Below are positions 14,194 to 25,614 of a stretch of 64,000 nucleotides of DNA, piece by piece. The stretch is taken from assembly GCA_003693705.1 (NCBI GenBank), contig RBZT01000591.1:1-64000 (forward strand). Direction: 5' to 3'. The first letter of the stretch is position 1; each line of letters opens with the position of its first letter. The notes below the pieces were generated by a model that was not told the origin of the DNA, searched no databases, and saw only the letters and a program-made list of their open reading frames with translations. Position numbers and translations under genes: made by a program. This DNA is from Polymyxa betae. Taxonomy: Eukaryota; Endomyxa; Phytomyxea; Plasmodiophorida; Plasmodiophoridae.

Positions 14194-16366
14194 TTACATT
14201 GTTCTCTGCATTAGATAAGGATTCTCACGATTTTTGATGAACGATTCGATAGCATCGTCTTTCCCTGTTTCAGCAATCTTCTTTAATGTTTTGAACATGT
14301 AACTTTCATATGGATCAGGCTGGATGCGACTAAGCCATCCGAATATATCGGAAGCACGTCGATAGACCTGATTGTTCTTTAGACTTTCCTCAATTGTGTC
14401 AAACAGTTTCACAGCAACAAGCAGATAATTGAAATTGACCTCGTTACGCTGGAAATTATGAAATACAAAGTCATATATAGCATGGAAAAGACCTATTTTT
14501 CTCAGCTGGACATGCTTCAAAACAGCATTGTCCCAAGAAGTTAAAGGAAATTTCTCCTGTTTGAAATTCATCAAACAATCAAAGGCCAGTTTTAGCTGAT
14601 TCCATGTTGCATTCAGTTTGGAAGTGATCTCGGAGCATATTCCGAACGTCTGCACATGAAAACTGCTGCGAAAAATTGCAGGATCTTCTCCTGCTGCCAG
14701 TAGGCCTCCTCCACATGAAAATATTCGACGTTCGCCGATGTTCGCCTCAATAAGTTGCACAGCTGTAAATCCAGGAGGGTGCGAATGCAAGAAGCTGCCG
14801 GGAAATGTCACATTTCTGAACACAAAGATTTCCATCAGTAATTCAGCACGAGACTTCCAGGAGTAAATGTTCACTGAAGTCGAAATATTCCACCAAGAGA
14901 TAATTAATAATACCTGAAATAATGAGCTTGTTGAGGAACGAACCAAGTTGTGGCTAGATTCGGGACTGGAATAATATCAAGATCGTGACGATGCTGCTCA
15001 CACGACTGCAAATACAGCATGGGATGAACGAGCAAATCACCACTAACAAATACAAGGGCATCATTTGGAATTGTCTGCAGCGCCTGCTTAGCATAGCGTT
15101 GAACAATGCTATTTGGGTTAGTTGGAACCGAACGCTCAATGTGGATTGCTAATATTATTACAGCACATGAAGCAGTCCATACAGAACCCTATTAATCAGA
15201 GTTAGTATCAAGTATAATTGGAAATCAAAGGTTTAACAGAGATCCACAAGCTTTGAAATTTGCACATACCAATATATCTTGAATGTGTTTATATCCAAAT
15301 GATAGCAATAATGACATGATAATTGACGGCTGCTGATAAAATCGTTGCTGTACCCCTCGTAATAAGGGATCTGATGCATCCATATTATTCAATGAGGCAA
15401 ATGCAATCACATAGAAGGTCCATGTCAGAGCAAGATCCTTCACAGTTCGTGAATGCCTATGACTCCAAATTCCCAGCACTGAAACAATCAGAACTAAAAT
15501 CGATATCTCATCAACTAGATCCACAGAATAGAGCCCGATTCTATTCCAAATTGTTGATGCATTATCCATGTTCTCATTGGCCAAACGAAATGTTCCATAC
15601 TACAGGTAAACAGTTACTAAGAAACAAGATGAAAGCGATTTGAGCATACCTCGTGACGAAGAATGTGTTTTATAATTCCAAAAATATTATCAGTCTCTCC
15701 CCATGATCTATATCGACTTGATCGAAAATAGAGCAGTGAATAAGGAGGTAATAATCCACAAAGAAACAGTCCAAATATCTTCAGGCATTCAGCAAGGTGA
15801 ATTTTTTGAAAGCGAAGAAGAGCCAGAGCGCCAAATGGTAGAATGAACAGGAGAGATGTGTGTTGATTAGACATTGCCAGGCCAGATATAAATGCAGCAA
15901 ACGAAAAACGATTTGTAATTATTGACCAAATGAATAATGTCATGAGAAGATTATTTAATGCAAATACTTCAACCTGAGTAGAATAGGTAAACACAGTCGA
16001 TGAGAATGAGAATATCAAAGACGAGAAGATGGAAGCTGGAAAGGAGCCAGTTAGAGTATAAGCAGTTAATGCAAGAACGACAGCAGCAGCTGATGCTACC
16101 AGAGATGTAATAAGTGAGTAATAGAATGCAGGAGTTTGTAATGGATCAATATATCGTAGAAGTGATGTGGCAATTTGATAGACAATAGCAAAGGTAGGAT
16201 ATCCAGGTGGATGTGGGATGGCTTTTCGACATAGACAGCTTGCCAGTTCTCCAGCATCACCTCCAGAGATATTGCTATCTACAAAGCTGATATATGTAGA
16301 TAATACAGCTGTGAAGATAACGATGGACAAATAGATACTTGATCCCTTACTCGCTTGTCCTTTCAT
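14194..16366 (-). CDS. TMEM260: TMEM260-like membrane protein O-mannosyltransferase
   Basis: Multi-pass ER glycosyltransferase family (DUF2723). The first exon from ATG 16366 has a membrane segment (YLSIVIFTAVLSTYISFV) then NISGGDAGELASCLC and IPHPPGYPTFAIVYQ, the conserved GDAGEL and HPPGYP luminal-loop motifs holding the catalytic acid of this family. Five or more membrane spans follow, including AAAVVLALTAYTLTG and FSFAAFISGLAMSNQHTSLL. After introns, DAL-VFVSGDLLVHPMLYLQSC belongs to the C-terminal soluble domain. That domain continues about 240 residues to LMQRTM*. In animals TMEM260 O-mannosylates receptor ectodomains; the substrate here is unknown. Confidence 0.87.
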
Positions 16367-16963
16367 GATCTCAGCATATGTGTCATGAGTGTGTTGCTGT
16401 CAGATGATATGGTTGCAGTTAAGCTCGACAAACCCCTAATTCCGAACTACTAGCTTTCTCAAAGTGATGCAACCACTTAACCTCAGTCCTCAATACAGTA
16501 GTCAAATTGCTCGCGCATTTACGATGGAAACATACACCAATCTTTTTAGACGAGTGACGTAACAATCCTTGACAATAATAACAGGAAAGTGACGCGCCCC
16601 GAAATCGAGTTAACCAATGATATCGAAGTGCTCGATAAATAACAAGTGAAACAAATCAGAATTCTGAAATCAGGTTTTTAAGACTTGCAACAGCACCAAA
16701 AAGGGCACTTTCCCAACTTAAGAAATTCAGGCAATACACAAATCCCAATCGATGCTCTCAAAGCAAGAGCACTTGCCATCCAGCATTCTGGTTTGGTTTT
16801 ATACAGATATTTTGTCTATTCTGTTGAGGTAGGACCGTCGTCCTTAAAGGGAGATTTAGCGCCATTATCAGGTAATGAAGCACGTCTGTGTTCTTCTGGA
16901 TTAATGACTTGAATAATATGATGGCTTGCCGAACGGCGAACCTGTTCCGAGCTTAGATTCGTT
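16367..16963. other. intergenic, no supported gene
   Basis: Lies between the TMEM260-like start and the ABCD transporter stop, both on the minus strand. Short frames on either strand lack family similarity. It probably holds the promoter of the TMEM260-like gene and the 3' UTR of the transporter. Confidence 0.4.
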
Positions 16964-19739
16964 TCACAACGACGCAAATAGTCCCTTAACCTCTCCTAAA
17001 AGTAAGGCAATCTCATCTAGCCTTGAGTTCAAATGAGGTACGTCCGAGAGTTTCTTGATAATGTCAGCTTTTTCCTCCTCAAGCGACATACGATGTGTAA
17101 CATCCAGAGGTGTAAACTACAATAATATAAGAACACGAACATATCTCAATCACTAAGGAATACCTCAACGCCACCATCACCGTCAAACTGGCAAACCCAC
17201 TTGTGATATTTCCATAACGACGGGCGGTGTGAAACCGTCATTAGAGTCACCCCTGCAGTCAAACTATGGACAAGAAAATACAAGCGAAGTCTGGATACAT
17301 ACCGATATCAGTAGCATGAGTGTACATCAACCCTTCGACGTCAATGCTGACCTGAGATGTGCATTCGTCGAGAATGGCGAACCGAGGCTTATGATAAAAC
17401 AAGCGTGCCATAGCAACACGTTGTTTTTCGCCACCTACATCGAGATTATTGGGCGATTGCCGTTCAGCTCAAATAATCAGACTAACCTGACAAGACGTCT
17501 TTCCAGTCTCGAACACGATTCCAACCACCTTCACGTTCAAGTACATACTGGAGGTGTGCAAAGCCCAATAAATCATATAAATCGCTGTTAGTGACGCCTA
17601 AAAAAAATTAAAGCATATACCAGTTGCATGCATGATTTACCTTTCTTCTCCATTGCCTCAACAGTGTCTGGATATATAATCTAGGGATGAGTCAGATATA
17701 CTAGTAGAAATTAAACTATAGATGGTGATTGTGAACCTGATCGCGGAACGTTCCGGAAGATAGATAAGGACGTTGTGGAATATAGAACAAGTCTGATGGC
17801 AATGGCCTTCGAAGAACACCATGCCGAACTGGCCATAATCCTCCAAGAATCCTAAGGATCACTTCAGCAGGTGAAACGATCACGCTTCTTAGCTATAACC
17901 TAAATAGAGACGACTTTCCACAGCCGTTAGGTCCAGTGATTAAAGTATGCATGCCCGGCTCGATGACCATACTCAACGCAGGGACCAATTCGTCGCCATT
18001 TGGTGTGATAATGGGAACATCATCGAACTCGATTGCTCCATTTGAGAACTCTGTCATGCCCCCTGAATAGCGAGCAAGGACGGCTTGATTTGCTTCAGGA
18101 ATGAACTATGCCATCATTGTTCATAAGGACAAACTGTGAGAGTTACATGAAATTTATGCTAACCTTGTGGTAAATGCTATTATTAACGTCCTCGAGCGTT
18201 TCGAACAAAATCATCACTCTGCTGGTGTATCCAGCCAATTCGCCTGAATGCTTTCAGACAAGATAGAAAGAAAGAAATACAACGAGAAGGACCGATCTCT
18301 TTGGCGCTACTTAGAATCCGAATGATGGCATCAGCCAAATTCATAAGATAACGCCTATTTCTGGTGTAGTCAGCAGTTCTCTCACCAACGGATTGGTTTG
18401 CCATTCTCGAAGGATCCATTGCCCAAAACACGGGAATGGCACAAATCATCAAACCAACAGCACTGAACAACCGGCTCAGAACACTTTTTCAATGGACCTC
18501 TTATTTGACAGAACCTGCTGACGTATTTCAAAAAGAAGCCCTCGATGACTGCAAACCCAATCCTGCGAGAAATGATCTCTTTGATGTGGTTCACGAGTTC
18601 GTGATATCTCGCCAATAGTGTATCTTTTTCGATAATCTCTCCCTATTTATAAACGTCAGAAACTGATCAGATATTAAATGCAGGGTATAACCTTGTAAAA
18701 TGCAATCTCTTCGGCATTGGTAATAAGCCGAGCATGTGCACTCCTATATTCGCCTTCAAGGCGGCCTTCCTCAGCTGCCAATCGACCGAAAGGCGGCGTT
18801 ATAACAGGCAGCATGAAACCATAAACGATATAGAACGATCTTCAACAAAATCAGTCTCTGCTTGTTCCTGAAATGCCAAAAATACCCCAAGGTAACCGGA
18901 CCAACCCATCCAACAGCCAGGGCTAATTGAGTTCCGAATAAAACCAGATCCAGAACAGGCTTAGCTAAATTCGAGTAGAGCTCAGACAGGGTTGTGCTAA
19001 ATCTTTCGATGTCAACTATGCCGATGTCAATGTGTTAGAATTCGGCAGTAAGCAGGAATAACCTGTAATCAGCTGATCTGCATTTGTAACTCTTGAGTCT
19101 AGTTGTGCCATCTTATAGTACGTGTCATTATGCAGATATCTGCATCAAATTGAAATCAAAAATCGATGATGGAAAAAATACATTTTACCTGTCCAGAACA
19201 CCTTTAGTTAAATTCGTTCTGCAATGCAGAGCAATTCGGGACTGAAGTGAGCGAATCATCGCATTAATGGCGGTAGCAGGTAATGCCAGAATCATCCACC
19301 ACTGAAGTAAATTCAAAAAACTTCTTTTTTTCCCCGATACTAAAGCCTTTGTGACATCCAATCACACACCGATCAACATAACAATGAATGCGAATTACCT
19401 GGACAAGAGCTCCATCAAGTCGAGCAACGAATATGGAGATTATAGTTCTACTGAACAATAGCCCTGCCTACAGAAATCGTGATCTTAGTAAAAGTAATTG
19501 GTTAAACCATATACAGGACAACAAAATCTTACTTGAGTGAATAGCAAAGCATATGCAACCTTATCGTTGAATGCAATTTTCACTAGATAGCGTAACGACT
19601 GGATAAAGGTATCGTTCGATTTGGAATCTTTCAAGTCTTCGGTTTTATGGCTAACTTGTTTGGATAAACTGCTGTTTCGGTTCTGGTATAATTGCTTATA
19701 CATAATCATTGTTAACAAAGATCCAGTCCCTCCTATCAA
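16964..19739 (-). CDS. ABCD: peroxisomal-type ABC half-transporter, subfamily D
   Basis: ABCD proteins dimerise and carry very-long-chain or branched fatty acyl groups into peroxisomes. The N-terminal membrane domain carries [49 protein letters not shown] (matching the family's Y-x-NADQ motif) and [17 protein letters not shown]. The nucleotide-binding domain has [16 protein letters not shown] (Walker A), [35 protein letters not shown] plus [16 protein letters not shown] (signature), [19 protein letters not shown] (Walker B and D-loop) and [14 protein letters not shown] (H-loop). The GEKQRV...DECTS and HRPSLWKYH wording is specific to subfamily D. The C-terminus is [13 protein letters not shown]. 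Nine or more introns are present. The true first exon is uncertain; 19739 is the last clear coding position. Confidence 0.9.
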
Positions 19740-20361
19740 ACATATCGATCAGAAAATAGGGAAACCAGTATCAAACAAAAATCCAAAGAATACGAATCTA
19801 ACATCAGTGATATAATATCAACATATTTGACAGCAGACAAGCCAGCAATACTTAGGACCTATTAGCAGTTTTCTAAGAGCATCATGGGAGATCATCTGGC
19901 ACTATCGGCCGGCGCCGAGACGCTAGCAGCCTGAGACTCTATCTGATAGATGAGATGCTGTTAGTCCCCTTTGACACTTTTGACGTGGACTCTAAAGTGA
20001 TGATAATGTTAAGTTCGGTATTTCACTTTATCATTATTTCAGACCCCGCCAGACACACCTTCCACTTTATACAGTTATTCATTGCATTTTATTATTGATT
20101 GAAAATCGACATTACTTAGGTAACACGTTCATTCATTAGGAGCTCCATTCCAGAGGAGCTTTCTTATGATCACTATTTGCAATGAGCCATGTACTGTAAT
20201 GCTCTCGCTATCAATTGACCAATTCTGTCAACCGATTGTATCAATTGACCGCATTGATAGTTTACTGTTGGCTCTCGGTCAGAATAATTAATTTGGCAGA
20301 TATCACCGGCACTGTTATGAATTATGATTTCAATGACATGTCCGCTGATTAATCGGTGTCA
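19740..20361. other. intergenic region between divergent genes
   Basis: Lies between the ABCD transporter and the rhodanese gene, so it should contain both promoters and perhaps the missing first exon of the transporter. Apart from a repeated 12-mer described separately, no gene-like frame was seen. Confidence 0.4.
20209..20250 (+). promoter_or_regulatory. paired 12-mer upstream of the rhodanese gene
   Basis: The 12-mer tatcaattgacc occurs at 20209-20220 and again at 20239-20250, 30 bp apart, about 110-150 bp before ATG 20362. The block is bounded by ctatcaat and attgatag, which are inverse complements. It may be a transcription-factor site pair. There is no family knowledge to support it. 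Confidence 0.25.
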
Positions 20362-21000
20362 ATGTCCATTACGATGTTGCGACGTTGGTTAAGGTTGTCT
20401 TCGACCTTGGTTTGGAGAACAACCAAATTCAGACCGATGCGAGTTCGGTCATTCACTTCCCTACACGGCTTGGCAGATGGGAATCGCAGATGTTTTGCTA
20501 AACTAGCTGCCATTGAGATCACTCCTGAGCAATTAGTCGAGCTACGTGTCAAACCAGGCTCAGATCAAGAACGACCAGTTATTATCGATGTCCGAGAATC
20601 GTAAGCAGTCTTGAATTTTGCCATAAGCGATTTCGTAATTCTGTCAAGAAATGAGCTAAAGTTGGCTGAGCTCCCTGGAGCAGACGTCCATCATGTTGCA
20701 TTGTCTAGTTTATACGAGGCACTGGAAAATCATGGTGGTGACGACCAGCCTAATCTTGTTGTGGAGGAACTTCTACCTTCTGAGTGCAAGATGCGATCCC
20801 AAACGATTGTCACATTATGTCATCATGGGGTTCGATCTAAGGCAATCGCTGATTTATTGAAAGAATTAGGCTGGACCAATGTTCATAGTTTATATGGTAT
20901 CAATACTATGTACATTATTTGCCAAGTGCTAATTTAGTATTTCATAGGTGGTATAGATCTATATGCAGATTCTATAGATCCTACTATTGGAAGATACTGA
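20362..21000 (+). CDS. single-domain rhodanese-like sulfurtransferase, likely mitochondrial
   Basis: ATG 20362 opens an Arg-rich, acid-free leader (MSITMLRRWLRLSSTLVWRT and more Arg), typical of mitochondrial import. The rhodanese domain follows: ITPEQLVEL, PVIIDVRES, an intron near 20600-20655, ELAELPGADVHHVALSSL, then TIVTLCHHGVRSKAIADLLKE, the active-site Cys loop (C-x4-R) with the catalytic Cys present, and GWTNVHSLYGGIDLYADSID. A second intron of about 50 nt splits Gly of SLYG-GID. It ends IGRY* at TGA 20998-21000. The reaction is likely sulfur transfer from thiosulfate or a persulfide carrier; the substrate is not determinable. Confidence 0.88.
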
Positions 21001-21148
21001 AACACATTCTCCTCCATCTACTCATCATGCCAAACGTTTTCCACTTTTCACATGCTGTCATTATTTTGAATATATATATTGATGAGGCTCTCTATCTGTA
21101 TAGGCTCAACAGTATCCAACAACTCAGATCGTTCGAGCATCTCTTACG

Positions 21149-22968
21149 TTAATCATCTGTTAAGAATTGTGTAAATGCCGTTTTGATTTCAGTTGGGGAC
21201 ATTTTCGGTCGACTTAGATTCTTTCGTGTACCTTCAATGAAGATTGAGTTTGTTACATAACAAGCTGTACAGTATTGGCTACCTTTGCAAATTCGAATTT
21301 CAAGGAATGCCGGTCCATTGGTATCCCGCAATTGGCAGATTCCATCTCTGATCTCATCGGCAGTTGTGACAGATAATGCCAATTTATAACCCAAAGCTTT
21401 AGCAACGGTCGCGAAATCGATCTGGAAGCCGCCACTAGGTTGACCTCCAACTACCAATTATCAATCAGATTCTGTTGAATGCTTCTGTATTGGTGTCACT
21501 CCACTAACCCGAATCATGTGCAGCATTATTGAATAGAATATGCTTCAGATTTGAAGACGATTTAATGGCTATGGTTGCCATTGTTCCCAAATGCATCAGA
21601 CTAGCGCCATCACCATCCAGGCACCAGATCTGATTTCTTTCATTAGGATTACATTCATTTCAAATACGACTTGATGTAAGTCTACCCGACGAGATGGACG
21701 AGCTAGAGCGACTCCGAGGCTGATTGCTGTTGCATGACCCATGGACCCGACCACGAGGAAATCGCTGTTATGGCTGGATTGATGTCGGACTCGATATTCA
21801 TAAAGCTCTCGAGACGTGAATCCTATCAATATGAGCGCAAGAGACTACAAACTTGTTAATGTGAACCTGTTGTGGCAACAAATGCATCGTCCTTATCAAC
21901 ATTGCCCAATATAATTTCTAATGCTCGCTCCCTTGTCAATAGGCAATCCTCATGCTCTGAACTGATTTCAGGGTATATTGAGGGCAAGTACGGTATCTAG
22001 ACAACTACCCTCGTCGTGCTGGAGCTGATATTTTCCGAAACATTGTTTCTTTACCAGTAGAGCATATGGGCCTGAACGTGATCGCATTGTCTGCAAGGCA
22101 ACGTCGACGGCGGTTGTTGCTCCTATTGTCGAATCAGTTGATTGTACAGTAATAGAGCTTTGAGACCTTTGATATGGTTTGGAAGAACCTGGAAAGGAAT
22201 AGAGAGATCATTCAATAATGCTGGCGTAATGTTGCCTTGAACATTATGCTGAACTTCATCTTTTACACCGGGTTCACCTGAGGATTATTAGCATGCATCT
22301 GACGATTACCACGAGCAGGCCCACCTCTCCATCCAATCAATAATAATACTGGAAGTGAATATACATTGGGATCACATAACGACACCAACGGGTTGACAGC
22401 ATTTCCAAGCCCTATGAGAGGTTATCATGACGATCTTCAATGAGGTATGTTGGTTCACCTGAATTCTGCATATATACAATGGGGATTTGTCCAGTTCCTA
22501 GATGATATCCTGCAGCTAAACCAATAGCTGCTCCTTCATTAGCACATATAATATGTTGATCGTCATTCGAATGATCCTATCGGTTTAGTTAAACTCGAAA
22601 TTCACAGTGCGTCGTTAAATTTCATTTTTGAAGTATTTGTTAGATTATCAGAACTTCTTGGTTATTCTAAACTCTCAACGTGCATAGCAAACTGAAAACG
22701 TTTATCGCGGTCTAATTCTGGTTCTGAAATTATTCGCAAATTTGGATACTTGGACATAAGCACAGAAATCCTTGAGCAATGAATCAGGAACTCCTGCATA
22801 AAACTGTATATCGCGATCTTGTAGAAGATCGTAGAACTGTCTGGGACATAACAATTTCCCATCGTTATCATTCGATCCAGAGCTATGATGCATTCGAGTT
22901 GATAATATGGGAGACCATCTTGATGGTCGATGTGCCAGTTGTCTACATAGCCCATACAATGCCAGCAT
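21149..22968 (-). CDS. phosphonopyruvate decarboxylase (ThDP enzyme)
   Basis: Converts phosphonopyruvate to phosphonoacetaldehyde, the committing step of phosphonate (C-P) biosynthesis. From ATG 22968 a basic leader ([20 protein letters not shown]) precedes the enzyme: [17 protein letters not shown], then after a long intron [20 protein letters not shown] and [28 protein letters not shown] with [10 protein letters not shown]. The C-terminal half has [60 protein letters not shown] and the ThDP/Mg motif [12 protein letters not shown] ... [31 protein letters not shown] matches the AepY/Fom2 family and separates it from sulfopyruvate and acetolactate enzymes. Around eight introns are present. The convergent neighbour is a rhodanese gene; no PEP mutase gene was seen in the window. 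Confidence 0.9.
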
Positions 22969-23425
22969 ACCAACGTTAAATCAGCAAGAAATTCGATCAC
23001 AAAGTCACAGATTGTTTAGCATTGAATGCCAGATCTGGTCGATTTGAGGGTACCACATCAAAGGAAGCAACAATAAACTCATAAGACGTATTCTAGATTT
23101 ACTTGAATAGTTCTTCGCCTTAGTGAATGACATTGGTCGCAAACCCTGCGATACTGGACTGAGAAGAATGGGCGTCGTTGAACATGTTTTTGCACAAAAA
23201 TCATGACGATCTGGACTGAGCAGTCATAATCAGCGCTAAAAAGAACATGAATTCCAAGAGATCGTTGAGATGTTCTGCTATAATACAAGAAACCACAATA
23301 CAGATTCTATATTGATCAAGTTTATAAAAAAATTGGATCTGATATTTGTTGTATGAAATGCCAAATTCCAGATAACAAAATGTGCAAGGCATGATATAAC
23401 TGCTGATGATAAATATGAATGAGAC
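22969..23425. other. intergenic, no supported gene
   Basis: Between the decarboxylase start and the IFT38 stop. Only short frames without recognisable domains are present. It should contain the decarboxylase promoter. Confidence 0.4.
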
Positions 23426-25240
23426 TCAAAAGTCGGTATCATCTTCAGGGTCATCATCATCATCTTCCTCTTCTTCCTCCTCTTCTTCGTCTTCCTCTTC
23501 GGATCCCATTTCGTCTTCGTCGTCAAGTTCCTGTTCATGCAATCAACGAAACGAGCAGGGTGAGATCGGCTACGCTTTTCAGTGACCTGTACTTGATCAT
23601 TAAATTCAGCACTGTCTTCTTCATCGTAATCATCATCATCATCATCAAGCATAGATCCAATCACTTGTCCTGTTCCAGGATAGTCGACTGAACAGCAGCC
23701 ATCATTACTACCGATCAAATCAAGAGAAGAATTCCAAAGAAAGTTCAATGAAAAGCGGCTGACTCCACAGTACGATTGAAAGAATTCTGCTAAAACAAAA
23801 ATCAGAAATCTCTCAAACTTTTACGTCGCCCGCGCGGATCAGCAGCGCCAGGCCGGGCCAACCGTACTGGACCCGGGGCCTTCGAAGACGAAATGGGACT
23901 TTGCGAATCGGATTCTTCCTCGGAAGATCCTTGATCATCATCATCGTTGTCATCGCGGCGACAGTCGATATCGTTCTCGTCGACCTGCTGCTCTCCTCGC
24001 AGGATTCGCAGCTCTTCCTCGCGAAGATGTCGCCTCATCTTACGAAGGTGACGTTCCGATTCCTGCAACAATTGGCTAGGGTTTGAGAGTTTCGGGTCCT
24101 GATTCTTACCAAACGACGTTCTTCGTCTTGCAGCTCAAGACGACGCTGTTCATCCTCTAAGTATGTCAAGTTTGTGAACTTCTCCATATATTCACGATAT
24201 ACAACTTTTAATTCGTTCTCAAGTGATTCAAATTCAGCCATAAAGGCGGGCCTGAAGTGACAAAATCAAACCCTAAACCCTAATCACAGACATTAACCCC
24301 TCACTTCACTTTCTTGATCGTTTTTAGTCGTTTCACAGCACGTTCCAGATCGGCCTGTTTCCGTTCTATTCGTGCCTGAATTTGAACCCGATCAGATTCC
24401 AATCCGGCACAATTAGTCTTGAGCATTGATAAATGTTCAGAGAGAGCCTGAATTTGTGATCGCATAGATTTCTCGATCTCCTGCTGTGGATCATCACTCT
24501 CCAGATTATGGCTCATCTCATCAATGAAGCGTATTGCACGATCTCGGGCCTCCTACAAACATCACCAGACTTCCGTTAGTAAAGATTGGTTCAACTAAAC
24601 ATTCAGCAACACTTTTTGAATGAAAATGATTCAAGAAGTTGTAAAAATGTAAGCGTTTTGGCTGACTTTAAGTTGTGGTTCATTTCCAAGATTTGAATAG
24701 AGCTGTCCACCACTTTCAATAATGGTGCTCGCAACACCTTTTGTATCAATAGATGGTCTAACAGGATCTTGATTCGTCTCATGTCCAGGTGTATTTCCAT
24801 TCTATATAATGTTTAATCTCAAACAGATGGCGCTAACAGACGAATTGCTACAACCTGTTTGCTGATCATGGTGGCTTGGAATAGAAACGCAGCTACTTTA
24901 TGGAGCTCCTGGACAGCATATCCATCTGCCTGATACAACTTTCGAACATTCAGACGTAGGTTGGCCTTGGACATGACAATTCGAGCAGCCGCTTTGATAA
25001 ACTGTACTCGTGCTGCTTCATTGCTAATGTCGTCACTCAGGTCGCAGTTTGGGTCCAGTCTAAAGGGCAATGTGAGACCGCGGGACGACGCCGTACTGGC
25101 TCTCGGCCCAGGATGTACCGTTCGGCGAGCCAGTAGAGAACATCAGCGACCAGCTCGAAATTTGGACTGCGAAAGTTCTCCATCGAGATCAGGCGATGGT
25201 AGCCCAAACATTTCATTCGTTCGGTGAAATCTGGGACCAT
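23426..25240 (-). CDS. CLUAP1: intraflagellar transport protein IFT38 (clusterin-associated protein 1)
   Basis: IFT-B complex subunit needed to build cilia. From ATG 25238-25240: [88 protein letters not shown], matching the calponin-homology-like N-terminal domain of the family almost motif for motif. A coiled coil follows ([56 protein letters not shown]). The acidic tail is also typical: [20 protein letters not shown], then a long Glu/Asp run ending PEDDTDF*. Eight or so introns separate the pieces. It is the best single indicator that the organism has a flagellate stage. Confidence 0.92.
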
Positions 25241-25614
25241 GGCATCATATTAGCACTGATCGATACCCATAACATGTTAATGGTATCGTACTTCGCAGCT
25301 CTCGGAACGACATCGGGCCTGCACAATGCAGTTGGAATGGAATTTCAGGCCTGTGACGGTTCAAATGATTGATTGATTTCTCGTGATTCACCAAGCAGGC
25401 CGCTGATGTATAATGTTTCCCAAAATGGCTCAAAGAAGACCAAACATTATAGAATACTAACGGCTTCCTACATAGCCGGGAATTCGATAAGTATAACCAT
25501 GCTTACAACAGGCTCAATTTATTTGGAAATAACTTGAAACCGTCTGTTAAGTGTAAGTTCAATGTATGATGAATGACAAAGAATGTATCGGATAGATAGT
25601 TCAAAACAATGTCG
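25241..25614. other. intergenic, no supported gene
   Basis: Gap between the IFT38 start and the SEC63 stop, both on the minus strand. Nothing recognisable was found. Confidence 0.4.
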
